This document shows, in pieces, positions 1-11,169 of a stretch of 64,000 nt of DNA; within the stretch, counting starts at the first letter, position 1; the number at the start of each line of letters is the position of its first letter. Under the pieces are notes generated by a model, which saw only the letters and a program-made list of their open reading frames with translations, ran no database searches and was not told the origin of the DNA. The stretch is from Ceratothoa steindachneri (taxonomy: Eukaryota > Arthropoda > Malacostraca > Isopoda > Cymothoidae). The DNA is taken from contig OZ018328.1 of NCBI GenBank assembly GCA_963969495.1, positions 127,798,045 to 127,862,044 of the forward strand, in the 5' to 3' direction. Position numbers and translations under genes: made by a program.

Positions 1-1083
1 CTAAGTTTCATATCATAATATTGTGCAAAAATGACTCAACATTTCATTATACACAATTAGAACAATTTCTGGACAATTTCTCCCATTGTTTTCATTGTGG
101 TTCAAGTTTAGACATTGCAGTGGCCGTGCCCTGTGAAAAAAATGAACTCAGATGATTGCACGCACAAAACAATAATTTACAATTGTACCTCGATGAATTC
201 GAGCAACTTCGTCCTAGAACATGATCTACCCCCTCAAAAAAGAAAGAAATCTCTTGATGGACCTAATTCTCACAGAAGACATGAAAATATTTAATAGCCT
301 TCATGTTTTTTATACAATTTCGCTGATCAAAAAAATGACTCAATGAAGCATCCTTAGATCATGACACTAACTGCAGAAGCATGTACAGTGGGCATGCTAG
401 AAGAATAGTTTTATCAGTTTCTCTATGCTCATCTCTTTGTTACAGGCTTAATCATACTAACGTAGTTTTGCCTAATTTATTGCAAAAATAAATATGTTTT
501 CATTTACCTACAGTTGTTTATACTAAGGCTTGTTGAGTTATAAGAGTAGAAATGCTCTTATTTCCGCTGCTACACATATCTCTGAACTTTACTCTCATAT
601 TCTTACGGTTTCAATTCTGAAAGCGCTTTGGAGCTCTATAGTTATGATCACAAGATTTATTGTCTGGCACCCACTTTCCAAAGGTTTTACCGTTTTCCTC
701 TCTTTATTCAGGCTTTACTAATTAGCTGTATGTTTCTTGATCCGACTCGTGGAGATAATTACATAAAATAAATTGGTAATTATCTCTTATAATTCAGGCC
801 AATGCTTTGCCTTTTGTTCAATTTTGAGATATCTTTTCAAATACTACTTGCATTGTTGTCAGCCATGTTCGTGTTAATTAACAAAATCTAAACGCGACAT
901 CAAGTAGTGTTGATTGACTCCTTTGTTAAACAAATGACAATTTAAACGATATACATAAGAAAATCTAAACGAATGAAACAAAGATGTGTTTTGATCTCAT
1001 CATTTATTAAAATAACTAGAATGATGCCAAGTCTAACATTAAAAACATTTGCATCCCACCAATCGATATACTTTAGGATGGCC

Positions 1084-1088
<5 letters not shown>
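1..1088. other. AT-rich DNA, no gene recognised
   Basis: Only short open frames occur and none has a recognisable domain, codon pattern or splice-site pair. No repeat family shared with the rest of the window was noticed. Confidence 0.5.

Positions 1089-1121
<33 letters not shown>
1089..1121. repeat. (TA)n microsatellite
   Basis: About sixteen uninterrupted TA units, running directly into the left arm of the palindrome at 1117-1237. The short open frame across it is only translated repeat. Confidence 0.95.
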
Positions 1122-1124
<3 letters not shown>

Positions 1125-1237
1125 AGTGAAAACACTGTATAGGAGACAAAAGGTTAATTTACGAGACTAGTTTCAGTATGAAACTAGTCTCGTAAATTAA
1201 CCTTTTGGCTCCTATACAGTGGTTTCACTATCATATA
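1117..1237. repeat. 121-bp near-perfect palindrome
   Basis: The left arm contains TAATTTACGAGACTAGTTTC and the right arm its reverse complement, GAAACTAGTCTCGTAAATTA. Pairing extends from 1117/1237 inward to a five-base loop at 1175-1179, with only a few mismatches. It is bracketed by (TA)n runs. It could be a foldback element or the fused ends of a PLE-type or MITE-type repeat. No protein is encoded. Confidence 0.9.
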
Positions 1238-1264
1238 CCATAACTCGCCATTGATTTCTTTTAC

Positions 1265-1287
1265 TTATATATATATATATATATATA
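1265..1287. repeat. (TA)n microsatellite
   Basis: Short TA run flanking the palindrome on its right side. Confidence 0.9.
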
Positions 1288-1906
1288 AAACATCATTCGG
1301 GAATAAAAAATAAAATGTTCTTTAGATGTGGTAATAGTGCGTTTATTGATCGAGAAGACGAGAGTGAATGTTAGGAAGCCAGCCCGTGGGAGAAATATCA
1401 TGGACATTATCAATTGAGCATAGATATCATCTATATACTTTTAAAAACTTGAATTAATACATACATAATATGCATAAATTAACTCATACTATCAAAAATT
1501 ATAACGATTTAGTCTAGATATTTCAATCTATGTAAACCAGGCTTAGTGCATTATAACCAAAATAAATTATTCCTATTAATGATAAAAATAAAATAGGCCG
1601 AAATATAAAGGACACATTTAACATCTAAATATCAAAATCTAACGAAGAGGTAAAGGTCTAGCTGGGTTTCTTCTAATAATGAGGGATCTTCCTTCAATTG
1701 ATAACAAACCTCAGATTGTCTAGCACACTTTTTATACAATTACAAACCAGTAAAGACTTTAAAAACAAATAGAGACTAGATCAAAATAGGGGGAAAGAAA
1801 CTTTTATTAAGCTCCTAGCTAGTGACTATCTTCTAGAGCATAAGCCCTTGTAGACCCGCGTAGACAGAACGGCCAGAATTTCGTTATCCAGGAGATACGC
1901 CCTGCA
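1288..1906. other. AT-rich DNA, no gene recognised
   Basis: No open frame of note and no recognised repeat. It lies beyond the 3' side of the minus-strand LINE ORF1 relic. Confidence 0.4.
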
Positions 1907-2650
1907 TTACTGCGAAGAAGTGGGGTGTGGCTCTTTGCAAATGACAAACTTGGCCATAAACATTAGGGGCATATCGTCTACGGCCTTAGAGCAACTTAAA
2001 CAAACTACTTCGGGTAAGCCCGAATTTGCAGGTCTTCTTGAGCGATTTGTATGGCCAAAGCGGTGGCAGTAGTATTCATCCACGGCAGTAGCACGAATAC
2101 CTTCACACGGTAGTAAAACAAACGGTATGCAACAACTCACGGAGCCTGTCACGGTTGAACGAAACGAAGAGTGTACGCGTGTAATCTCGATGTCCCTGCC
2201 TGTTTTCTCCTCACACGTTCGAATTTGACGGGTCCCTGATTGGCCAACTCTAAGCTGATATCTTCTATTGAGTATTCCACGAGTTTCCTCGCATAATCCA
2301 CCCGTTTCACGAAGTTTAAGGGAAAGTGCGGCGTCACACTTACCGCCCTGAGTGCCTCAATTTTATCTGACGCATTCGACAGAATGCTGTCGTCAGAGAA
2401 ACCGGTTTCCTACAACACTTCACCAAAAAAATAGCTAATTCCCTCTTATGATAGATCATCTTGCCTTAGGCCAACAAGTTGCCATCAGTGGAGCGAATAA
2501 CTAGGAACCATTTCATGCCAGTGGGCTCGGAAGCGCCAGTTAGTTTCTCAATGAGGGGTGCCAACCTAATAAATGCCCTCTTTCCCGTGCTTGCGACTTT
2601 GTTCTTTGTCTGGGCGCACACACCAGACGGCGCTTCGGGGCCGGACGTGC
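1907..2650 (-). pseudogene. LINE ORF1 (Gag-like, zinc-knuckle) relic
   Basis: Minus-strand frames join, with frameshifts, into a protein like the ORF1 of Jockey-superfamily non-LTR retrotransposons. ORF1 binds element RNA in the cytoplasm. An N-terminal piece (about 2466-2650) reads IEKLTGASEPTGMKWFL. The middle (2149-2337) reads like an RRM-type segment ending in HAYTLRFVQP. A damaged CCHC knuckle (CHRFGHTNRSRR, about 2040) follows, its second Cys position now Arg or lost. The DNA at 2025-2410 is clearly similar to 19690-20120, so two copies of one LINE family are present. It abuts the unrelated repeat at 2710-3035. Stops and frameshifts make it non-functional. Confidence 0.7.
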
Positions 2651-2709
2651 CGATCTTGGCCTGTTCTCTTGCCGAAACGGCAAGAGGTACCCAGAGTTTG
2701 TCCTGCTTG

Positions 2710-3035
2710 CCCACTTTACATTCAAAGTATAGCTCATAAAGATTCTTTACATGTTTAGTCAACATTCTCTTGTATTGTCTTAATGTAACTGATCTACATA
2801 TATAACACAAACTGTCGGGTAATTTTGCCTTTTCTAGGTATTTTAGCTCTGTATCTTGTAAAGGAAACAGAGTATATGAAAAATAATATAAATAGTAACA
2901 GCAACAAATATTAAATATAAAAGTAAAAATCGGAAGCATTTATATTAATTTAAAAAATTATCAAGCGTTACGTCAGAGTTACCACGGATTTGGACCCATA
3001 TAACTAAAAGAATATTGAGTATACTTTTGACGGAT
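2710..3035 (-). repeat. Dispersed repeat-family copy with Cys-containing N-terminal frame
   Basis: Reading the minus strand, this stretch matches 11170-11440 on the plus strand over about 270 bp, including the segment TATGGGTCCAA and the following GTAACGCTTG. It encodes SLCYICRSVTLRQYKRML and then YELYFECKVGKQDKLWVP. This resembles the start of a repetitive protein family found many times in arthropod and cnidarian genomes (pattern CYxC...F..K..GDQDKPWAPH). I recognise the family but cannot name its element class. The frame now runs into LINE ORF1 sequence at about 2650, so the long frame at 2466-2939 is a chimera and not a gene. Confidence 0.65.
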
Positions 3036-3856
3036 ACGCATCTACTGACACATTTTAATCGGAAATTCATCTGAAATTTACCAGAATTTCATTTTGCTTA
3101 GTAAAGAACTGCGAGCACCGCTGACAGAACCCAGCCAATTTGGAAGTCTTAAATTAATTCGAGTTCACCTTTAGAATAAAAAATAAATACTTTTTTTCTC
3201 GCAGAATTAATAACTAAATAAGGGCTTAAGCACCTCACTGCTCCCGTCCATCGTCCTGCGTGAGCACCTGCTCGGATGTCTGCCATTCATTAATTTCGTC
3301 TTTACTATGCTGGCCACTTGGACTGATATAATTAAAGGCTTATGAGAAAACTGGTTTGAGGATTAGCCCACAGCGGAAGCATAATTCTGAAATTTTCTCG
3401 AAACTGAGGCAGAACTGCGTGTCCCGAACGGGGGAGAGATCATCATTGCCTGGAGCACCCGGCCAGCATCATAGAGGGAAGTAACGCCCGTCCCTATGTA
3501 GTTAGATGCGATTATGGCGTAAGTGTTCAAGAGGCGGTGGCAAACTTTAGCGCTCTTTGATTCGACCGCTATTGCTATCAAGTCCACCATATTTCATCCC
3601 TCTTGAGGTTCCCACTTGATCTCCATCCCATCCCTCCATCACCCATCATCCTGGCGTCATCGGAGCGGAGGACCAACTGGAAAATGGACGAGAGCGTTCA
3701 TTCAATTTTCGAACCATTTTCGAACTCACCCGACCCAACTGTTACCTCCTTTACCTCTCCATCACATCATTTTTTTCATCCAAAACACTGTACTTACACT
3801 TTTATTAAAGAGAGAGAAGAATAATTCAAGAAACAGGAGAAAGAGGACACCAGACC
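3036..3856. other. Intergenic DNA, possible 5' UTR of the Jockey element
   Basis: No protein domain was seen in any frame. The last 250 bases are less AT-rich and lie just before the Jockey ORF1 start at 3857, so part of this may be its 5' UTR and internal promoter. The element boundary was not located. Confidence 0.35.
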
Positions 3857-5054
3857 ATGGAGACCCTCACTAAGAGGGTCCCCCTACGGCCAATACCTGG
3901 AATGAAGGCACCTAAAAAGAGAAAGCTTTGCGAGACGCTATTCGCTGAACTGTAAGTAGCCCTCGTAAAGCTGATCGAAGTTTGCTCTGCCATTTGTGGG
4001 GAAACCAAGGATGTCGATCGGCTCCTGACCGAAGAGGGAGCCGAAGTACCAAATCAATTAACCTCAAAGCAAAGACACCCCCACAAGTGGCAGCCAACTG
4101 TATCATTATCTGTCGCAAAGTTGAAAGCTGGGTATATGAGCACTCGACTGACGAAATTAAAAATGAAATAGAAAATCAACACTCACGGGCGAAGGTCAAA
4201 GAAGTAATCAAATTCCGCGACCGCACGCATGTTTTAAAAAGTTACCTTTCTATCCACCGAAATGGTGCCAAAAGCCACAACGGAAGGACTCCTCGTTTTA
4301 AATGTGAAGATCCTTAGATGCAACATCGAACAAGAAAAGTTCCATAGCATCCAGATGTACTGTGTGTTATAAGTTGGTAACACACACGACGACTAACTGC
4401 CCCGAAAAAGGAAAACTTTGGTGCAGCGAATGTGCCACAGAAGTACACCGCTAAGATACTGGCAAAAGCACAGAGAAAAATGTGTGAACTGCAAGAGCGG
4501 ATATAGGACGATGGCCCTAAACTGCCCAACGAGGAAAGACATTATAAAGAAGAGGAGGAAGAATAAAAGAAGAAAAAACTAATGCCCTAATTGAAAAAAT
4601 CCTGATTTGCATCACGCATGCAAACGTGGCTAACGCAATAAAGCCTGAATGCTATAACCAGATTCTAAACGCGCTACTGAAGGCGAACAATCGGCTTACG
4701 GTCATTATGGCCACGAACCCTGAATGCTCCAAGGCATTCAAGGATTCACTCATTAAGAGCAACTCAAATATTAAGTCTGGATTGAAAGAAGCAATGGAAA
4801 CACACTCATCAGAGGAGTCCGAGGAGGAAAAAGAAGAAAAAGACATGGAAGACAAAGAACAAGAAAACGATGAAATCACCTCTTCGGACAGTGACGAAGG
4901 CACATACACTTGTACACGAGCGACCAAGAGTAAGTCAAACACTCCTAGTCCTCCACCGAAGAGTGAAAAGCCTGGGCACACTAACACTGCCCCACAGGCT
5001 AAGAAGAAGAAAAAAAACCCAAGAGGAATCATAGGTAATTACATCTCATCATAG
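3857..5054 (+). pseudogene. Jockey-type LINE ORF1 (Gag-like), broken
   Basis: A Met at 3857 opens METLTKRVPLRPIPGMKAPK. The frame soon hits TAA, and homology continues in other frames with several stops. Around 4240-4320 the peptide GLLVLNVKIL fits the ORF1 RRM-like region. Between about 4330 and 4530 there are Cys/His clusters (CSECATEVHR and KCVNCKSGYRTMALNC) typical of the two or three CCHC knuckles of Jockey Gag proteins. The tail (4626-5054) is open: a helical start, then an acidic Glu/Asp/Ser stretch and a basic Lys run. The protein would package element RNA. The broken ORF2 follows 160 bases downstream on the same strand. Confidence 0.7.
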
Positions 5055-5154
5055 AACTAAGGCACTAAGAATATTGGATTTCAACACCAACGGCTGGACG
5101 ACAAAAAAAAACTCTTTACTGAGACTTATTCAAATAAAATGATGCAAATTTCAT

Positions 5155-5883
5155 TTTGATTTCAGAAGATGGATCAACACTCATAATCACGAAATAAACA
5201 TCTGGAATTTCGATGTGTTAATCACTAATCATCCACAAGAGCGGTACGACCGTGCTGCTATTGCCATAAAAAATTTGATAAAGTACAAGACAATTAGAAA
5301 TCTCGAAGAATCCTCTCTCGCGATTGAGGTCGAACTCGACATTTGGAAGCTGGTCATCGCTGCAAGGTACCAGCCACCGAGGAGAGGATACTTACCGATC
5401 CATTATCTCGCTGGCTTATTTGGCAGAAGAGTCCACACCATATTAATGGGAGATATGAACGCCAGATGGCGGGAATCCAGCTACAGTACCTTCAATGGGA
5501 ATGTAAGGTGCCTAACAGGAAAAAAATCTACAACGCTCTTGTTAGATTTTATGTTGCTATACCCCGCTTCTGCCCTCTCTTGAGTCTCTAAAACGCAAAA
5601 GAGGAGATTACAAACAGTGCAAAATAAATGCGCGCACCTAATTACGGGTACACGTAGGCTCGAAAGAAGACGCGAAGAAGATCTACACAGGGAGGCGGAG
5701 ATAACACCCATTAACGAAATCCTAGAAGTACGGACTCGGAAAATGCAAGAACTGATTAATCATGAACTTGATGAGGATATCACTCATATGATTAACCAGA
5801 ACAGAAGAGTTATATGTCGCGCTAGATATCTAAGCTCCGTTAACCTAGTTGCTAGCGGGGACGAAGTTCCGTTCTACGTATGA
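5155..5883 (+). pseudogene. Jockey-type LINE ORF2: endonuclease and C-terminus, RT deleted
   Basis: The first part (to about 5510) is a piece of the apurinic-type endonuclease that nicks target DNA. AAIAIKNLIKYKTIRN is followed by IAARYQPPRRGYLP and then LMGDMNARW (5443-5469), the GDxN metal-site block. After about 5515 the frame jumps straight to the extreme C-terminus: KIYNALVRF, then NKCAHLITGTRRLERRREED, ending at 5883. The whole reverse transcriptase region, normally well over a kilobase, is missing, so this is an internally deleted copy. A frameshift separates the two halves. Assignment to Jockey rests on the C-terminal pattern. Confidence 0.75.
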
Positions 5884-6440
5884 AGAGAATGTAAAAACCA
5901 ATCTATCCAAAATGTGAAAACAAACTCTATTCAAGAAAAATCACCAATTTCGAACAACGCACACCAAACAAGACTAGCAAATCAACCGTGACGCAAAGAA
6001 AGAATACAAGAAGAAACAAAAGAACTGATATACACATATAACAAAAAAAAATAAAATACAATAAACACTAAGTACATATTTAAAGTAATATATTACAAAA
6101 CAACAGTAAATGCATTTTACATACCCATAAACATGGGTGTGCGATGTTTCAACCCTCTCCAATTGAAAGAAAAGCTTCAGCTCCATTTTGGCAGGGCCAC
6201 TTTTTTCGAATATCATGTCTTCATCATTTTAAAAGTATGTACCAATTATTTTGTGTGCTATCCTAATGAAGGCTATGCATGTGTATCTTTAATAGTTTAG
6301 GAACATGGTAGATGATTGTTTTAATAATTTTATATATAATAAAGTTTATTTTACAACAGCTAAAGTTGGAAAAAATGGATGTTGCATTAACGAAACAACC
6401 AGGACTATAGGGAACAATACTTGTTGCATTAAGGCAATGA
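5884..6440. other. AT-rich DNA, includes likely LINE 3' UTR
   Basis: An A-rich stretch at about 6030-6065 could mark the 3' tail of the preceding LINE, but no clean poly(A) or target-site duplication was identified. Nothing else was recognised. Confidence 0.35.
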
Positions 6441-8095
6441 TATAAATTATATGTACGAATATAAGTTTTGTCGGGGAAAATACCCTTTATGGACAAACAC
6501 TTTAATGTCATTGTTGGCAGCACTATTAACCAGATTGGAGGTCTGAGGCACGTTACGGAGTTTGCCTTTACTAAGATCACCCAACGTAAGTTTACTACAC
6601 GCTGGTTTCACTGAGGGTTCAAAAGGGCCGATGATAGATAAGAATTCTGCATCATTTCTGCATATAGCTTCCCTGACCTTGTTGGCGTCTTCGGCCTGGT
6701 CTTGTTGATCCCGTTATTCCTCCTGTTGTCGTTGGTTCTGGGCCTGCTGCTGTTGTTCCTCTGCGACGTATTTCACTGGGTCATCGTCCTGAAATTGATG
6801 GTTTTCGTTGATGGGGACGTCTTTAAGAATATCGCCTTCCCAGAAGTAGTCCGATTCTGGATGAGCCGGAGGACTACATGCCATTGGGAGTTCGCGGGCC
6901 GGCAAGATTTCAGAGTTGTCTACACTCAGAACCATGGGGACGGACATACCAGGGAGGAATATGATCCATACCATGTCCTTTCCTGGCCCAATTCACCAGC
7001 GTGGAAACACACGATGTTGGTTTGGGTTTTCAATTTTTGTAAACCCTGAGTTGCGTGGCCGCTTCCTCGAAGAAACGCTGTCTATTTTGAAGCTGCCGGT
7101 CTTCTCGAGCGGCAGTATCGTCGGCACGAAGGGGAACTGGATGGTCGTGTTTCAAGGGAGAGATCATAGGTCTGGGCTGAGAGAAGAGCGGGAGAGTGTC
7201 CCTCGTTGGGGGGAAAGTTTAAGTTTTCCGAGGGATCAATAAGGTCTTCTAATTTCGCTGTAGTTTGAAAATTATAAGCGAGGTCCCTTAGCACGCGTTC
7301 CGCTCGAAGGAGGCCACCCCCTATGGCCTGTTACGCCTCTGCCAGCCACCCTTGCGGATTGTCTTCCTCTTTGCTAGTATTGTTGCTGCATTCCATACTG
7401 GTACTTCATGAAACCAGTTCTAGTCTTAAGCGCGTTTTCGCTTAATGTAAGATTAGTATCAAGCGTTGCCATCTCCCTTGCATCCACCAGTGCTGGACTC
7501 CAGCCGTAATTGAGTACAACAAAATAAATACGGATTCCTTGGAAGAGATGGTGGTACTATTCGTCCTTCAAGTACCTCCGGTATTTGTAAAGAGTGACGA
7601 GTATGGCAATGTCCTCACACTCCCTGCGTGAAGACATTGGGCAACAACCTTATCTTCGCGGGTAGGTGAATCAGGTTGATTGAGCTGGCAAATGTTAAGA
7701 GGTGACATACTTCTATCTGCCTAGATCGGTAAGAGGGGTGCTGAGGAGGATATCCGATTCCTGGTCGGTGTCCTTTCCCTAGTTCTGGGACTCGGTTGTT
7801 TCTGGGACCTGCGACATACTAGGCCCAGGTTGAGAGGGGCCCAACGGGTCCTCTGCCGCCGCTGTCAGAGACTTTGAGTGATGCAGCGAAGGCCAGGTGG
7901 ACTTTGGGGGAGTATGGTCCTGGCAGCTTTTGATTGACCTTGTGAGACGTTCTACCAATGTTGATATGGGTGCTTCTCCACTCTCAATAGCCTGTTCAAA
8001 ATCTTCTGGAAGATGGTGTTCCTGTGCCAGTTTCTTGAGTGTCGTGATAAGTTGCTTCTTCGGCAGAGCTGGACAGCGCTTGGGTTACCCTCAAG
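6440..8095 (-). pseudogene. Decayed Gag-like or unknown retroelement protein
   Basis: A less AT-rich block. In minus-strand frames there is a helical N-terminal piece (about 8060-7780) reading KKQLITTLKKLAQEHHLPED, then a Ser/Pro/Glu-rich linker. Later come LEDLIDPSENLNFPP (about 7250) and FEEAATQGLQKLKTQTNI (about 7070). A Gln/Glu-rich tail reads EEQQQQAQNQRQQEE and continues past a stop at 6714 into RDQQDQAEDANKVREAI. The order (helical domain, linker, acidic segment, Q-rich tail) suggests a Gag-type protein. No zinc knuckle, protease or reverse transcriptase was found, so the class is open. Several frameshifts and stops make it a relic. Confidence 0.4.
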
Positions 8096-8221
8096 GGTTC
8101 CCAAATTAACGAGTTAACGAAAGGAGAAGACTCTGTCGTGGAAAAATAATCCCCTTTTCACTGCACGGAAAGCAGCATGGGAGTGGAACACTGTCAGGGT
8201 TTTACGGCGAGCGAAAATATT

Positions 8222-8499
8222 TGATCCTGAACCAGCGTTCAAAGAAAAGACTGATAGTGTTTCCCGCTCCCTCGGTCCTTTTATAGTCACAATGGGGAGA
8301 GTACCCCTCACTGGGGTATTCCTTTATTTCGAAAATATAAAACAGGTTTTACAAAAAAAAAATATTTCCAAAGTTATATAAATTTAATTGTTATTGAAGA
8401 AATTTGGGGGGAAAAATCGCCAAAATAATTTTGACCGTGCACCGGCGGTCAAAGAACAGACTGATAGAGTTTTCCGCTCCATCGGTCCTTTTATAGTCA
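8222..8499. repeat. Direct repeat, two copies about 210 bp apart
   Basis: Copies at 8222-8289 and 8432-8499 share CTCCATCGGTCCTTTTATAG-type sequence (first copy CTCCCTCGG...). They also share the preceding CAAAGAA(A/C)AGACTGATAG. They differ at roughly one base in eight. The role is unknown. The position just upstream (minus sense) of the Gag-like frame would fit an untranslated leader or LTR. Confidence 0.85.
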
Positions 8500-8539
8500 A
8501 AAAAGGACCTAAGAGGGATAGAGCTAAATGGAGTTCGGT

Positions 8540-9464
8540 CCGAAAACCGTCCGAGCCCAGTCAGTAGGATTTTTGGTAGTTTTAATATATGAAAAATTAA
8601 TGGGGGAATAGTGAACGGTTTTAGAAAGTACAATAAGAGAAATAGAGGATAATAACAGTAGGATCTCTTTGGGAAGTTTACCTCGCCTAATATTATAAAG
8701 GACTGCCATGATATCTGAATAAATGTGAGCCCTGGGATAAAGTATAAGGGAGACCTGGGCGGCCAGATACTCTAGAAAATATATATTTGAAAGTGGGGGA
8801 AAGTTGGAGGCAGGTCACAAAACGTTAGAAAGACCAAATTTTATGCCGATGCAACTGAGGGAGGCGTCGCAAAATATTTTCAACCTATTGACCCGTGTAA
8901 ATTTCGAATGGTTTAATAAGATTACACAAAGGGCTTTGAAGTAAAGACAACTAAATCCAAAAGAACGGATGTCTAATGAAATTTAGAACAAAAGTAAGAT
9001 AAGAAGTCCAGCTAGTCTGACATAACAAATTGGAAGATTGAGAATTTTTAGCTTGTATAGACGCAAAAAGTATACACCAGAGCTACATAAGAACTATAAA
9101 GCATTACTGTGCTACAAATTCTCAATCACTCTGTTGCTTCCAACAGCATCGTGTTACACGTGCCTAGTGTAGACGCCCCTTAATGGAAATATAGAGAGGT
9201 TTCACAAACGTTTTATTAGAAATATGTCTGTAAACTCCTGAGCCTACTCTTCCTGACGTTTCATTTTTTGCAACAAATCGTGCTATATGATGTCATTTGT
9301 TGCGTTTTTTCAACAATGATTTTTTTAATTTAACATGTTATCAAAACATAGGATAACCATATGAAAAAGACTCTATGGCTGTTCTGTGCATATATTTCAA
9401 CATATATAACACTCGTAACTCAAAGATTAAAATCAACTTTTTCTGGCATAAATGGGTTAACATT
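8540..9464. other. AT-rich DNA, no gene recognised
   Basis: No convincing frame, splice pair or repeat was seen. Confidence 0.4.
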
Positions 9465-9655
9465 AATGTTGCCATATTGTACACCCGGCTAGGAAATGTT
9501 TAATCAAAATTGAATTCAAAGAACCAAGAAGTCCTTTCTTTCCCTACCAAGCTATTAGTTTGGTTCAGGGTGTATACATTTCTATGATATTTACAAAGTA
9601 TCGACCGACTTCAGGCAAGTTTCAAGCACAACCTTCATCCAGACTTCAGTAACAG
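9465..9655. repeat. Dispersed repeat copy 1 (partner at 13208-13420)
   Basis: Shares AAAGAACCAAGAAGTCCT, then TTTCCCT.(A/C)CAAGCTATTAG and CTTCATCCAGACTTCA with 13208-13420 in the same orientation. There are scattered substitutions and one insertion of about 15 bases in the second copy. No coding capacity was seen in either copy. Confidence 0.85.
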
Positions 9656-10100
9656 CAAGGAATCAAATGGGAGGGGGGGTGTTAAACGGACAAGCTTTGC
9701 TCTAATTTACGCAGCATATAATATATTCAGAAACCTTAACCTACTATTGTTTTTATATTAAAATCTTCAGTCTTCTTTAAATAAGTTTTGGATTGTGACA
9801 TTAAAAGTAATCGCATATTAACTACTGGTAATTTATTAGGTGCTTTCCTGTTCTTTTGTTAAATATTTCATTATTTTTTTTTATCTTATTTCATATCCCT
9901 CCCCGATGTTTTGTCTCTCCCCACTTCTTTACTATTTAATTAGTTTCGTATTTTAGCTTCATATTTCACGATTTTTAACATGTTGCAGAAAACTGTTTAT
10001 ATACAGATTTTTTGACGTTCATTATTGATTTTGAACACTGATAACACTGTAAAACAATAAAAACAAGGACTGCTGCCCTCACTTATTCTGATTTATGACC

Positions 10101-10655
10101 ACACCTAACATAATATAGACAAGCGTATCATATTATAGCCTAGCCTAGTATATCCTAGACTAGTATAGGATACCACGCCCTAGACTAAAATAACCTTGCA
10201 TAGCTTAGCGTATTATAGCCTTGTTTAGCTAGCCTATCGTAGCCTAACATAGTATTTCCTTGAATAGCCTAGCATAGCACAGCAAAGCCCTCCCTAGCCT
10301 ATTATACTTTAGCCTACCCTAGCATAGCACAGTATAGCCTTATCTAGGTCAGTATAGCATAGCATAGCCTAGTATAACCTAGCCTAGCATTAACTATCAT
10401 AGACATGTACAAACTAATACTATACTATTATAGCCTAGTCAAGCATAGCTTAGTATTGTCTAGCCTAACATAATATATGCTATTCTAGCATAGCATTTTA
10501 TAGCTTAAATTAGCATAGTATATCTTATCCTTATACATTATATCTTACCATAACTAAGCATATTATAACCTTGCCTATAATAGCCTAGTATAGCATCGCC
10601 TATTCTAGGCTTGCCTAGAAGATTATAGCTTATTATAGCATAGTCTATTCTAGCA
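10101..10655. repeat. Degenerate five-base satellite, TAGNN
   Basis: About 550 bp built from units TAGCC, TAGCA and TAGTA (for example TAGCATAGCCTAGTATAACC), with point changes and phase slips. It is far more degenerate than the (AT)n tracts, which suggests an old array. No coding frame. Confidence 0.9.
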
Positions 10656-10664
10656 GGGTATTTG

Positions 10665-10811
10665 CCGAATAGTTATGATGTTATTGCCCCCCCAAAAAAT
10701 CCAGGGCTAACCTCAGGAGGACTTTTGTAATTATATCATTCGAAAGAGAATGTAAAACAACATCAGTTTTTCAAATTTCGTTAGAATCAACCGAATAGTT
10801 ATGATGTTATT
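10665..10811. repeat. 21-bp exact direct repeat, 126 bp apart
   Basis: CCGAATAGTTATGATGTTAT plus T occurs at 10665-10685 and at 10791-10811. The first copy touches the end of the TAGNN satellite. The second is followed by an A-rich run and CCGACCGACCGACCG at about 10837. It may mark the edges of a small insertion or an internal duplication. Confidence 0.85.
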
Positions 10812-11083
10812 ACAAAAAAAGGAAGAAAAACGAGAACCGACCGACCGACCGTGACCTACCGACATATTGAGATGTAGAGTCGCTCGTGACTAGACTCGCA
10901 CGCTACTAAAAACAGAAATGAGAATAACCTTTTCTATCGGTACTTTATTGCGTAAATCACGAATATAACATCCTTCTCTTTCTGCGATCCTCCATCTCTT
11001 AAATTACCATCATATTTACGTTAAATACACTCATGGATCCGTAGGAATTGAATGAAAATAAGATTGGGGCGAAACTGACAACC

Positions 11084-11147
11084 CTAAAAGTTATTAACAG
11101 ATTTTGCTATCATTTTAATGATAGCAAAATCCGTTAATAACTTTTAG
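11084..11147. repeat. 64-bp near-perfect palindrome
   Basis: The arms are CTAAAAGTTATTAACAG... and the complementary ...CCGTTAATAACTTTTAG, centred at 11115/11116 on ATCATTTTAATGAT. Only two base pairs mismatch and there is essentially no loop. It lies about 25 bp upstream of the repeat copy at 11170 and could be one end of that element. Confidence 0.9.
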
Positions 11148-11169
11148 AGTTTTTAAAGTAGAGTTGATA

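Noticed and set aside
2479..2739. Plus-strand 86-codon frame
   Set aside because: Opposite-strand shadow of the LINE ORF1 and repeat relic; no domain.
2466..2939. 157-codon minus frame as a single gene
   Set aside because: It joins two unrelated repeats (LINE ORF1 and the repetitive-protein family) and therefore is a chance fusion.
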